Below are positions 1-12,500 of a stretch of DNA of 64,000 nt, one piece after another; within the stretch, counting starts at the first letter, position 1, and each line of letters starts with the position of its first letter. The DNA is taken from contig OX442429.1 in the NCBI GenBank assembly GCA_949361645.1, positions 2,793,231 through 2,857,230 on the forward strand. Reading direction: 5' to 3'. Both the position numbers and the translations under genes were made by a program. The DNA comes from Spongilla lacustris (lineage: Eukaryota > Porifera > Demospongiae > Spongillida > Spongillidae). The notes below the pieces were generated by a model, which was not told where the DNA came from, searched no databases, and saw nothing but the letters and a program-made list of their open reading frames with translations.

Positions 1-41
1 GTAATTTTAAATAATAATACATTGTATTCTATAATCTTTAT

Positions 42-479
42 ATGCAATTATTATTATTATATTATCTATTGTGCACAATAAAAATAAAACAATCATACAG
101 TGTCCCTTGGAAGTGTGGCCAACTTCTGGTGTGGGACGCAACGTGTCCGGATACTTTTGCACCTTCTTACTCCACAATTGCTGCAAAGCAAGTTGGAGCA
201 GTTGCTCAACAGGCAGAAGAAAAGAAGATGCAGAAGTATAAACATCTTGACTCTTGCTACTTTTTCACTCCAGTGGCAATAGAAACAAGTGGAGTTTTTG
301 GACCAAAGACAATGGAGTTCCTGAAAGGTTTGGGACATCGGTTGAGGCAGGTGTCTGGAGAAGCCAACTCCTTTGCATACCTCACTCAGAGACTCTCAGT
401 TGCCGTCCAACGTGGCAATGCAGCTTCCGTGTTGGGAACAATGAAGATGGGCAGTCAGGAGGAAGAGTTTTTTGTATAG
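42..479 (+). pseudogene. LINE-type reverse transcriptase, C-terminal fragment
   Basis: Open frame of 145 codons. From about residue 23 it resembles the extreme C-terminus of non-LTR retrotransposon polyproteins that are abundant in marine invertebrates. Recognisable blocks are LLVWDATCPDTFAPSY, a lysine-rich VAQQAEEKKMQKY stretch, an AIETSGVFGP block and the closing VQRGNAASVLGTM block. In intact elements this tail follows the reverse transcriptase and a CxxC...H...C knuckle. Here only the tail is visible, because the window begins inside the element. The frame is intact to its stop at 477-479, so the copy may be fairly young. It sits tail-to-tail with CEP164. The minus-strand relic at 14885-15499 carries the preceding part of the same kind of protein. 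The family assignment is from memory of the motif order, and the exact clade (CR1, L2 or other) is not resolved. Confidence 0.7.
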
Positions 480-848
480 TATATTGTGTGAGTGAGTGAG
501 TGTTAGGATAAGTATCATGTTGTTTGTTTTGTTCATTTATCTCTTTATACTACACCATTTATCTGTACATCATTAATATTATTATTATTATCATACAGTT
601 ATAACAAATTATAAACGATCTTAATTTAATTAACTGGGCACTGTACACTCAGGTAAGATTTTTGTTTTAAACTGTAATTTTGTGCATTGCAACTTGTGCG
701 CAAGTGACAAAAAGCAATAGATGTTCCATTTCGAATGCCCTTATTTTTACCCACAAATGTATACCATAATGTCTGTATAACGGTTGATGTACACAGAAGA
801 GTGAAAGACAAAAATAAAAACAACATAGAAATGGCAGGTCTAGTAAGG
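480..848. other. Intergenic spacer / CEP164 3' UTR
   Basis: AT-rich spacer between the retroelement tail and the last CEP164 exon. It contains a short GAGT run near 490-500 and TTATTATTA tracts near 575-595. Most of it probably serves as CEP164 3' UTR on the minus strand. I see no convincing gene. Confidence 0.4.
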
Positions 849-3444
849 CTATCTTGGTCCATGGAAATGGAGAGTTTTTGAAGACCTGTTGCTGCCACTG
901 GAACCTCTTGTAGATGATGACAGAGGCACACTTTGCTGGAACTCCTTTAGCCAGTCTGTCTGGTTTCTTAACATTTCTTGAGTACTGGCTGGTGCCTTTG
1001 ATGAAGACACTGTGGGTGGTCTGTTGCCATAGCAAATGAAACATATCAAAACGGCACTTTCCATTTCCAATTAACGCACCTTATTACAGGTGAATCAGTC
1101 ACATGTAGCGGCTGTGTCTGTGAATGTGCACCTGAACAAGTAACAAGCAGATATTAGTTAGCTACATGTACACACGTACACATATAATGTTGTCAAGACT
1201 ACATGTACATGTACATGTAATTTAAACACCAACCACTAGTTTTAAAAATGGCTGGTTACAATATGCAACGGCATTAAAGAAACCAATCAAGGCACACATG
1301 TACATGCAGTAGTTTCAATGATATCTTAAATGTGCAGCAATATAATTTTTGCTCACAACTAAGAAACACTATAGTCCATCCTCTGACACCTCCATGCCCT
1401 GACAATGCAGCCAGCTTGCAGCACTCTTTCCTACCAAAAGTCACGTGACACCTCACCCCAGTAGGTCTGGTATGCAGCCGCAATAACATGCACTTCGTTT
1501 TCATATCACACATACAAAAAATCCTACACAACGTACATTTCTACGTACATACAGTTGCATACAATGTAATTATGTACATATATATGTGTATACAGTGTAC
1601 ATATACACATGTACATGTATAGTACATTTAGGTAAAGAACTACTGCAACAAGTTGCAAGTGTACAACAACTTCTAGGCCGGGAATCAATACCAGCATTGG
1701 ATCATGACAAGTTTCCACACCATGCTTTGGTCCATTAAGGGTACACAAGTAAACATGGTATAACATACACATCATACTTGGTACCATCATTGCCACCACA
1801 AGAAATAAGATTGTATTACCACTGTGCCCATGTACAGCTTCATTCCTCTGAACCAGGTGATCAACAAATAGAATAAAACGCAGAAACAACACTACATGTA
1901 TACCAGGTGTTCATTCAAAGGCTGACAGTGTATCTAATGAGTGATATGGAATTTGCTGACCCAACATCACATACACATGTGCATACATTGCGTGCACATA
2001 TCCATACATTGGAACAGGAGTGGGGTGGGGGATGAGGGAGGATGCTCATAGTACACCCCCCCCCCCCCCCCCCCCCCCATTAACAGCAGGGTGGTGTTTG
2101 AGATGAACATTCGTTGTGTTAGAATGCCCATGCAGCCCCCAACTGTATTAATAACACTATTACATGTACATGTAGCTACACAATGTACATGTATTAGTAC
2201 AATCAATTGCAGCAAAACTCTCATGGGGGCCCCCGCAAACTCATTCCAATGTTCACAACGCAATCCCCTCTCCAGAGGTTCCTATGCCATGGTTAAATGT
2301 ACATGTACATGAAAATGCATGTGCACTACACTCTACTGGGACTTCAGGCAGCTGATGAAAATGGCTCCATTGATCGAACCAAGCTAAACGTACCTAACCA
2401 CGAGCTCCACTTCTGCTGGAGATACTGATCAACAGAATCAGGATACCTCACAGGATCAGCCCACCTAATGGTGACAATGCGCAAAAAACCCTCACAACAC
2501 ACTGTACATGTACATGGTAGTGTCCCACCTACTCCACCAAACGACACTACAAGGGCTGATTTTCCAATCCACATATATGAGCGTGATCATGCAAATGACA
2601 TGGGGGTCTAATGTACAGTACATGCCCTAAATCATACATGTACAGTGTATGTTACCTGGGTGTGCACTAATAAAAGACATGTTACCTGGGTGTGCACTAA
2701 TAAAGACATATGTTACCTGGGTGTGCACTAATAAAGACATATGTTACCTGGGTGTGCACTAATAAAGACATATGTTACCTGGGTGTGCACTAATAAAGAA
2801 ATATGTTACCTGGGTGTGCACTAATATGCTACCTGGGTGTGCACTAATAAAGACATATGTTACCTGGGTGTGCACTAATATGCTACCTGGGTGTGCACTA
2901 ATAAAGACATATGCTACCTGGGTGTGCACTAATAAAGACATACATGTAGTATACGTTACCTGGATGTGCACTAATGTTACCTGGGTGTGCAGGCAAGGGG
3001 GGTGGGGTACACTCCCACTCTCACATCCCCATGGGCAGGGAAACCCCCCACTCCAGCACCTCTGCGGACAGATCCATTGAGTACGTCGACTAACTCCCTG
3101 TTCATTGCCAGTAAAGAAGAAATGATGTCTGCTTTTTCACTAGCAACCTGCTCCCTGGCAAGTATTCTCCTGGTGGCCTTAGAGAAGTGAGGTTTCGTGG
3201 GGTTAAGGTTATCAGTGACAGTGGTGTCATCGTCACCGTCACTATGGCCACCATCACCATGGCTACCGTCACTATGGCCACCACCTAAGAGACCAGTGTC
3301 CCTCTTATGGGCGCGATGGGCTGGGCCGCGCAGATGGTGCTCCAGCTTCTGTCTCCTCTTAGGGAGGTAGCCTTTGGCCGAGGGGATGTCACTGAGGTGA
3401 AGGCTCTCTGGGTGAGACTCTACCTCCTGGTCCGTGGTGTGTGC
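849..3444 (-). CDS. CEP164: CEP164 exons 26-28: C-terminus
   Basis: Exon 26 (2981-3444) encodes a basic linker, a Gly/His/Ser/Asp-rich stretch and a helix ([18 protein letters not shown]). The helix parallels the ISSELNSVLSVLGSL region of human CEP164. Exon 27 (2394-2464) encodes [20 protein letters not shown], aligning with the human WAWDPG...VDDFLVEKW block. Exon 28 (849-1009) encodes [16 protein letters not shown] and ends at the stop at 849-851. That matches the human RRWLERVKNDP neighbourhood, but this protein ends sooner. Using 2981 as the exon 26 donor gives phase 2, which exon 27 needs. The earlier GT at 3059 does not. Confidence 0.8.
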
Positions 3445-6400
3445 CTAAGAGCAGGTGATGGCAAGGTTACTGTCTACACAACAGGCCAAGGCAGAGTACA
3501 TTGTATTGAGCATTTTTGTCTGTTTGTACAAAATACGGTTAGAAACCTGTACATGTGGCTGCTGCATGTTCTAGGCCCACAAACACATGTGTAAGCACAG
3601 TGACCATTCAACCTACTTGTACAAATGCACAAAAATAATATAATTAATATTACACAGGTATAGGCATTGTACATTTGTACATATTAACATGAATCTGTCA
3701 TCACAATTTGAACACAATCCGTTTATTTTATTTTATTTGAACATGATCCGGTTTTTAAATTTTTTTTTAAGCAAATGAATTTTAGAAAATGCATTTCTAA
3801 AGCCATAACTGTTAGAGATCACCACATCTTTTACATACATGTACATGTATTGCATGTTCATCATATTAAGTCCAAAGGCTATGCTCAGCAAACAAGACTG
3901 TTATGTACACCATGTGTCCAATAAGTACACGTAGCTCTGGTTAATAAGCCAAACCATGGATGAGGATGCTTTGGCACATACATGTACATGTACACATACA
4001 CATATGGCCAACCATGCACAATGCCAATCATGTTCTATCATACAAATACAGAAGGTGGAAGATATGAATGGAATGTGATGACTACAGGTGTGCAACCAGA
4101 TTGGGCAAATACCACATCACACTTATTATACACATCATGAAATCAGATAGTACCACATGTAGGTGTTCTGGCTACTGTCCCCTCTGAAAATGTACAACAC
4201 ACCTCATGGTCATGCATCTGGTAGGAGCCATGAAAATAGCATCACACTTTTACAGCAATAAAGGTACAATGTACTGTGCACAACCATATTGAGTTGGCTG
4301 CTTGCCCGCCCCCACCCAAGTACACCTCAGTACACCTTAGTAGATTCCAGACACCCCAGTACACCTCAGTACACCCCAGTAGATTCCAGACACCCCAGTA
4401 CACCTCAGTACACCTCAGTACACCTCAGTACACCCCAGTACACCTCAGTACACCTCAGTACACTCCAGTACACCCCAGTACACCACAGTACACCTCAGTA
4501 CACCCCAGTACACCCCAGTACACCTCAGTACACCTCAGTACACCTCAGTACACCTCAGTACTTCATACATGTAACATGATATCGCACAGCAGCAGCAGGG
4601 GTCTAGGTTAGGGTAGCCTGAAGGATGTTTAGGGCATAGGGCTTAGCGGTGCGCATATACATAGTGCATTGCTGACCCCAAATTGCCACCTGGAGCTTGA
4701 ATCTAATGCCAGATTGCACCCTGGGTGCTAGTCTGGGTGTATCGAAATTGCACAAGGAGTCAGCTGTGCACTCTGTCCACGAGCACCCTAAGCCCTATGC
4801 CCTACACACCCTTCTGGCTAATCTAACCTATCCCTGCCACTCCACATCATACTGCACTTCATGCAGGAACTCTGTGGTAAAATAGCCACACTGACTGACT
4901 CACAGAGGATTCAAGATGGTCGTCATCCTGCTCTGCAACTGTGGACACATGATGGCTAGCTGCCAGCTTTCGTTCAATATTCTGAAGAACAGTCGCTTCC
5001 TAGAAGAAACCAAGGTAACAAAATATATTGTCACCAAGGTAACAAAATATATCATCACCAAGGTAACACATTAACACAATATATCATCACCTGTGTTGCA
5101 GGTAAATGTCCAAAGCCTACCTCTTCAAGTCTCGACTGGATAGCTTGTAAACGTCTAAGATTGCTCTCCTCAAACTAAACATGCACAAAATGTTATCACC
5201 ACAGCCATGTAGGAGCTGGTGTACCTTGTGCTCTGTGCTGGAGTTGTCCTTGGGGGCAGTCCTGGGATCGCTGTGAAGTGCCTGGCGCTGCCTTCTTAGG
5301 AATTCCTTGGTCTGGGTTATCGATTCCATGCTCAGAGCTTCGCACCTGGTTCTGCAAACAATACATAACTCAAGTCACGTCATGGCGTGCTTGCTGTGGT
5401 GCTCAAAAGAAGACAAGAATGCAGAGCATGTGTAATGGAACAGTGCACAATGAGATCACAGTGAAACCTGCAAAGTGGAGCAGACAAGGTAGGGTAGCCA
5501 TGAAGGTAGGGCAGCCATGAAGGTAGAGCAACCATGAAGGTAGGGCAGCCATGAAGGTACATGTGTAGGGCTCCCAAATATATTATTTTCAAGTGGTTGC
5601 TCCCCAAGCGAGGAGTGCAATGATTACGCCCATAAAAGAATCACACCCCAAAAGGAGTACAACGATCATGCCCATAAAAGGACTATAATGATCATGTCCA
5701 TAAAAGGATACAGTGATCACGCCCATAAAAGGAGTACAATGACCATGCCAAAATAAGAGTGACTCGAGAGATGAAGACTAGAGCAATGGCTACACATGTA
5801 AGTACCGCTCACACCTGTATTGGTGAGAGTCCCTTGCAACTCACACGCATTGAATAAGTGCAATTAAATTACTAACATGATGCGAGTGGTACTGCACAGT
5901 TAGTGCTGAACATTATTATTTGAATGGTCCAAACCGTATCAGTTTTGATGCACATACTACACGTACATCTTTTACATAAATGCACGTGCAGAGCTTGTTG
6001 AGAGAAAGCCAATCGATTTCCATACAAGTCTGTCACCAAACTAGTAACACATACATGTACATGTGCACCTTCTTGTTCACCTACAAACTCATTGCACATG
6101 CACATACAAATATGTACATGTATGTGTATGTGCAATGTATGACTTTTTATGTCCCTGATTTTAGTAGTTATTGGCACATAACCTGTCCTTAACACCACAT
6201 GTGTAGCAGTGATGCATTTGACATCGATCAATGCAACTGAACATCATACATGTATGTACATGTATGTATATGTATGTACATGTATGATACATGTAGATGT
6301 AGATGTAGATGTACATGTAGATGTACATGTACATGTATCATACAACTACACATATACATGTACATTGTATATGCATCACACAGTACACATACATGTAAAT

Positions 6401-9400
6401 TGTGCCCCATTTGTACATGTACCTCTGATCAAGATGGCTATCAGCACCTCCCCTCTCATCTGCAATGTGGTGCCCTCCATCCCCTTGTGCACACTCCTCG
6501 CTCGGACCATGCTGAGACAGCAGCACACAGTTCCTTTGCTTGCTGAGGTCTACCGGCACACGTGGAACTTCATTCCAAGATGGTGCCCGGCAGTGGGCAA
6601 CCTCACACACACCTTCTCTGTCCTCTGACATGACACTGTGCCTAAAGCAAGACAAAGTACAAGTACTCCATAATGCAAATGAACATCAAATAATAATTCA
6701 CAATGAAGGTACATTGTAGAGTTACATTATTACTCTTGGTTAGTGACCACACCCTCCCCTTAGACAACACACCTCCCCTTAGACAACACACCTCCCCTTA
6801 AACAACACACCCTCCCCTTAGACAACACACCTCCCCTTAGACAACACACCTCCCCTTAGGCAACACACCTCCCCTTAGACAACACACCTCCCCTTAGACA
6901 ACACACCCTCCCCTTAGACAACACACCTCCCCTTAGACAACACACTTCCCCTTAGACAACACACCTCCCCTTAGACAACACACCTCCCCTTAGACAACAC
7001 ACCTCCCCTTAGACAACACACCCTCCCCTTAGATAACACACCTCCCCTTAGACAACGCACCTCCCCTTAGACAACACACCTCCCCTTAGACAACACACCT
7101 CCCCTTAGACAACACACCTCCCCTTAGACAACACACCTCCCCTTAGACAACACACCTCCCCTTAGACAACACACCCTCCCCTTAGATAACACACCTCCCC
7201 TTAGACAACACACCTCCCCTTAGACAACACACCTCCCCTTAGACAACACACCTCCCCTTAGACAACACACCCTCCCCTTAGACAACACACCCTCCCCTTA
7301 GACAACACACCTCCCCTTAGACAACACACCCTCCCCTTAGACAACACACCTCCCCTTAGACAACACACCCTCCCCTTAGACAACACACCTCCCCTTAGAC
7401 AACACACCTCCCCTTAGACAACACACCCTCCCCTTAGACAACACACCTCCCCTTAGACAACACACCCTCCCCTTAGACAACACACCTCCCCTTAGACAAC
7501 ACACCTCCCCTTAGACAACACACCTCCCCTTAGACAACACACCCTCCCCTTAGACAACACACCCTCCCCTTAGACAACACACCCTCCCCCTAGACAACAC
7601 ACCCTCCCCTTAGACAACACACCTTCCCCTTAGACAACACACCCTCCCCCTAGACAACACACCCTCCCCTTAGACAACACACCCTCCCCTTAAACAACAC
7701 ACCCTCCCCTTAGACAACACACCCTCCCCTTAGACAACACACCTCCCCTTAGACAACACACCCTCCCCTTAGACAACACACCCTCCCCTTAGACAACACA
7801 CCCTCCCCTTAGACAACACACCCTCCCCTAAGACAACACACCCTCCCCTTAGACAACACACCCTCCCCTTAGACAACACACCTCCCCTTAGACAACACAC
7901 CCTCCCCTTAATCATCCCTACCTCTCTTCCCCACATCATTTTACATACATTACATGTAAAAGGACTCACATCTTCTCTGCTTCAGTCTTCACTCTCTCTT
8001 CAACCAGATGCTTTAGCTTGCTCAGTTCAGAGCGAAGTGATGCATTCTCCTGTCTCAGCAAATCAATAGCACCCTCTAGTGGGTGTGGCCGTGTACCCAG
8101 CAGCTCCCCCTCTCTCCCACCCCTCTCCTCCATGTGGTCACATAAACTACAATGAAAGACAAATGAACTCAAACGTGGTAGTTGTTCTGATATCAATGGT
8201 AAGGACAAGGTACACTGCACACACTACCCCTCCCCCACACACAGCCACCTCAGTACAATACAAGGCATTGGATGCTAACCCTACACTTTGAGAAAAGGGT
8301 TGTGGGGGTAGGTACTTGATTGCGTTAGCACATTGTAGCTCTTTGAATTCACACATGAGAATGACGTGGTGGGGCATGGTATGAGGTAGTGAGTATGAAG
8401 GAGGTGGTGAGATGGTAGGTATGAGGGAGATGGTAGGTACAATGTATGAGGGAGACGGTGGGCATGAGGGAGATGGCAGGTATGAGGGAGGTGGTGGGGC
8501 GAGGTACAGGAATATGGAGTATGGATTGTGCATTCATTGATTGCACAGATGCTAAAGCACACTGTGTTTGGCAGATCAGTAAAGGCATGCACAGTACATG
8601 TACAGTGTACGCTAATCTCTAAGCCAGGCACATTGCATCAGACACACATACATGTATGGTGCCCACTAAAGAATGCAACACTTTTAAATGATTCCTGAAT
8701 AGAATTATGAATGTACATTAACTGAACTTATGGATCTACATGTACAATGTCAATATGAATCACATTACTAAAACTATAATAATTAACTCAATAAGATTAA
8801 TGTAACATGATGTTCATTAAAATTAATATTCAAAACAACAAATCAAACTCAATAGACTATGACATTTTGAGCTTTAATAACTCACTTTAATTGTAAATCA
8901 TATAGTGGTTCTCGCTTTGTTTAATTATCTACAAACAGCTTGAACCTTAATAACTTTAAAGCAAATTACGACCTTAGATGTTTTGGTAACTTTCAATGAT
9001 GCTCCACTACATATTTATATCTTAAACTTATACTTATAAAATAACTTTATATCTTATTGGATTATTAGAACATGTACATGTATTTGCCTAACAACTGTAC
9101 AGTACATATGTGTATACCGAGTGGTTAATTAATTTTGAATCAATCTTGAGTTATACTGATTTTAAAGCATTGTGTCCAATTGTAGACACTCAGTATACAT
9201 GTACATGTATACATGTATATGCAGGCCTACCAACATTCTATTGCATACACTAAGCCATGCACATCTCACTAACCTTATGCTGCCCAAGGTTCCCTCCTGC
9301 GGTCCATGTGTGTGTACTTCAACTGTCTGTTGAGTTATGGCATGAGCAGTAAGCCCACATTACAGCACATACATGTACATTGTAATTAGAATGTATATAC

Positions 9401-9434
9401 CTGCATCCAGCGAGAACAGGCACTTATACGGATG

Positions 9435-9526
<92 letters not shown>

Positions 9527-12500
9527 AGAAGAACTTACACCTGCAGGACTTAAAAATCTTTACAATGCAGTGACTACACACACATACACATGCATCCATG
9601 CACATACAACATGTACATGTACATGTAAATGTATGAATATTAAAGTGCTATATATATAAGTGCTATTAATAACTTATGGTTGCTTTCAACCCCAATGGCT
9701 CCACACTCCATTGGCTCCATGTGTACACTACACTATAGAACCATTGGCTCCACACTACACTATAGGACCATTGGCTCCACACTACACTATAGGACCATTG
9801 GCTCCACACTACACTATAGGACCATTGGCTCCACACTACACTATAGGACCATTGGCTCCACACTACACTATAGGACCATTGGCTCCACACTACACTATAG
9901 GACCATTGGCTCCACACTACACTACATGTATAGGACCATTGGCTCCACACTACACTACACTACAAACCACTTTGCTTTCCACACTATGCTATAGCATACA
10001 GTAGTTATTTAACACACATTCCACAACCACTCATCTCACACTTTGTCTGCTTCCTATAGAATACAAAGCTTCCTAAGCACTCTTCGTATCAAATATAAAG
10101 CATACAGCATGTCCCGCTCTTCCTATACAATGCCCCACTCTTCCCATCGAATATAAAGCATGTCCCACTCTTCCTATAGAATACAAAGCATGCCCTGCTC
10201 TTCCTACAGAATATAAAGCTTCTTACAGAATACACAGCATGCCCTGCTCTTCCTATAGAATACAAAGCATGCCCTACTCTTCCTATAGAATATAAAGCTT
10301 CTTACAGAATACAAAGCCCTACTCTTCTTACAGAATACAAACCATGCCCTGCTCTTTATAGACTTGTACATGTACATGTATGCAGAATAATACGCTGTAC
10401 ATTAAATCACTGCACAGGAGGGCTACACTTCATGGAAAAGAGCATTTCTTATCCCAATCAAGTTGAACCTTTATACGTATGTGTACAAGCATATGTGTAA
10501 CAATAATGGAACAGTAGGGATTCAAACCAACCTTCTAATGCAGGTGGCAAGCTGAAAATTCTGACATGATTACAGACATGCACATGATCATGTCTGGTAC
10601 ATGTCTTTGGTGCTACATGTAGCTTTATTGAAAAACCATACAACTCAAAGGAGCAGCAATGCATAGGGAAACAGCTGAGGTGGGCATATACATGTACACG
10701 TATAAGTGTGCATCATTGAACTACATACATGTACAGTGTACATACATGTACAGCTGTGATACATGTACAGTGTACATACATGTACAAATAAGAATATCTA
10801 CTTTACAGCATGTATACAGTATTACACTGTTCCCAATCATATACATCTACATGTTACATGGATAGTGTATAAATGATTCACAGTTACTGTGGTAAAAAAC
10901 AAATGAATATCTCACATTGCAAGTGTGAGAACAAGGGTCTTCTACATGCGTAGACAATGTCCATGGGCTAGGTACCCTAACTGCCCACAGGGTGTGCCAC
11001 TTTTATGGCTTAATGAACCACAGGACACACAACCCACCACAGGATTGTTGACAAAATCAAAATCAGGTGTATAAAACACACATGCTCCTGCCTGTCCCCA
11101 TACCAGCCTGCCTGTCCCCAAACCAGCCTGCCTGTCCCCATCCCAACCTGCCTGTCCCCATCCCAACCTGCCTGTCCCCATACCAGCCTGCCTGTCCCCA
11201 AACCAGCCTGCCTGTCCCCATCCCAACCTGCCTGTCCCCATCCCAACCTGCCTGTCCCCATCCCAACCTGCCTGTCTCCATCCCAACCTGCCTGTCCCCA
11301 TCTCAACCTGCCTGTCCCCATTCCAACATGCCTGTCCCCATCCCAACCTGCTGGTCCCCATTCAATCCTGCTGATCCCTCCTAACCTGCTGGCCTCTCCT
11401 TAGCTCCAGCTCACTTCTGACAGTCGATAGCTCCTCCCTCTGCCTATCCATCTCTTCCTGGTGGCTCTAAAATAACAAAGAGGACCACTTATAACCATGA
11501 TCACTTCAAGTACATGTAGTGGTAGTGGTGATTGATGGTGATGGTGTTGGAGTGTTGGAGTGGTGATGGTGTTGGGGTGATGGTTGGTGCAGTGGTGGTG
11601 ATGGTGACGAGGTCAAAGTACACATGTAGCAGGGGTGAGGAGGTGTGATTGGGTGATGGTGTTGGTTTGCATGTGTGCTCACCTTCTTCACAGATGCTAC
11701 TTCTCTCCCATGTTCCTCTATCAGCTGTTGCTTCTGTAGCTCAAGCTGTGACATGCAAATAACTCTTGTCATCATACAAACGAGAACCATACACATGCAC
11801 ATACCTTCTTTCTCTCACCCGTCATCTCTCCATCAAACTTGGCTCTAAGTTCAAGCTGCAAGAAGGAAAATGATGTTATACTGCCATCAGCCTATCCCCA
11901 CCAATTCAGCCCATGCCCACCAACCCTAGTCTGGGGACCAGGGACTGGCAAATCCTGTACATGTATATACCAAAGAAGTTATTCCGTTTATATGATATTC
12001 ATAGGTCACGAAACCATACTCCTCAAGCCCTAGACAATTTTTTATTCTATTTGCAGGTTACTAGGGGTAATAGCTATACATGTATCTATAAATTGATATA
12101 ATCTCATGTCAGTTAAGCCACTTACATGTGTACATGTATACATGTACTTTAAATTGTACTCATGTCCACCCCTATTTCATAGAATAAAGCTACAAATTTT
12201 ACCATTTATGTATCCCCGTAATTGCACTGCCTTAGTTCCGCTACAGCTTCCGCTCTTAACATTTGTGCTTGGGATTCTATCTGTAGTGTGATGCTGCATA
12301 CAATATCTGTACATTCGATGTCTCAACGAAACTTGGTTTCCACAATATTTGAAGATAAAACGTTTTTGTTCTATTTTCTATTCTATTCGAAAGTTTCTAG
12401 GGCTAGAGCCTCCTATACATTGTAATTCAGACTATGTTCCACTGGTCATGGTACTTTTAATTTGCCACCAGTAGCTAAATTGTGGGACTATGTGTTGATA

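Noticed and set aside
3059..3060. Exon 26 donor at GAG/GTGCTG
   Set aside because: It would leave phase 1, which is incompatible with exon 27. The donor at 2981 gives the required phase 2.
6740..7913. Repeat array as a CRISPR or coding repeat
   Set aside because: No spacers, mixed 19/20-bp units that break every frame, and a position between two CEP164 exons.
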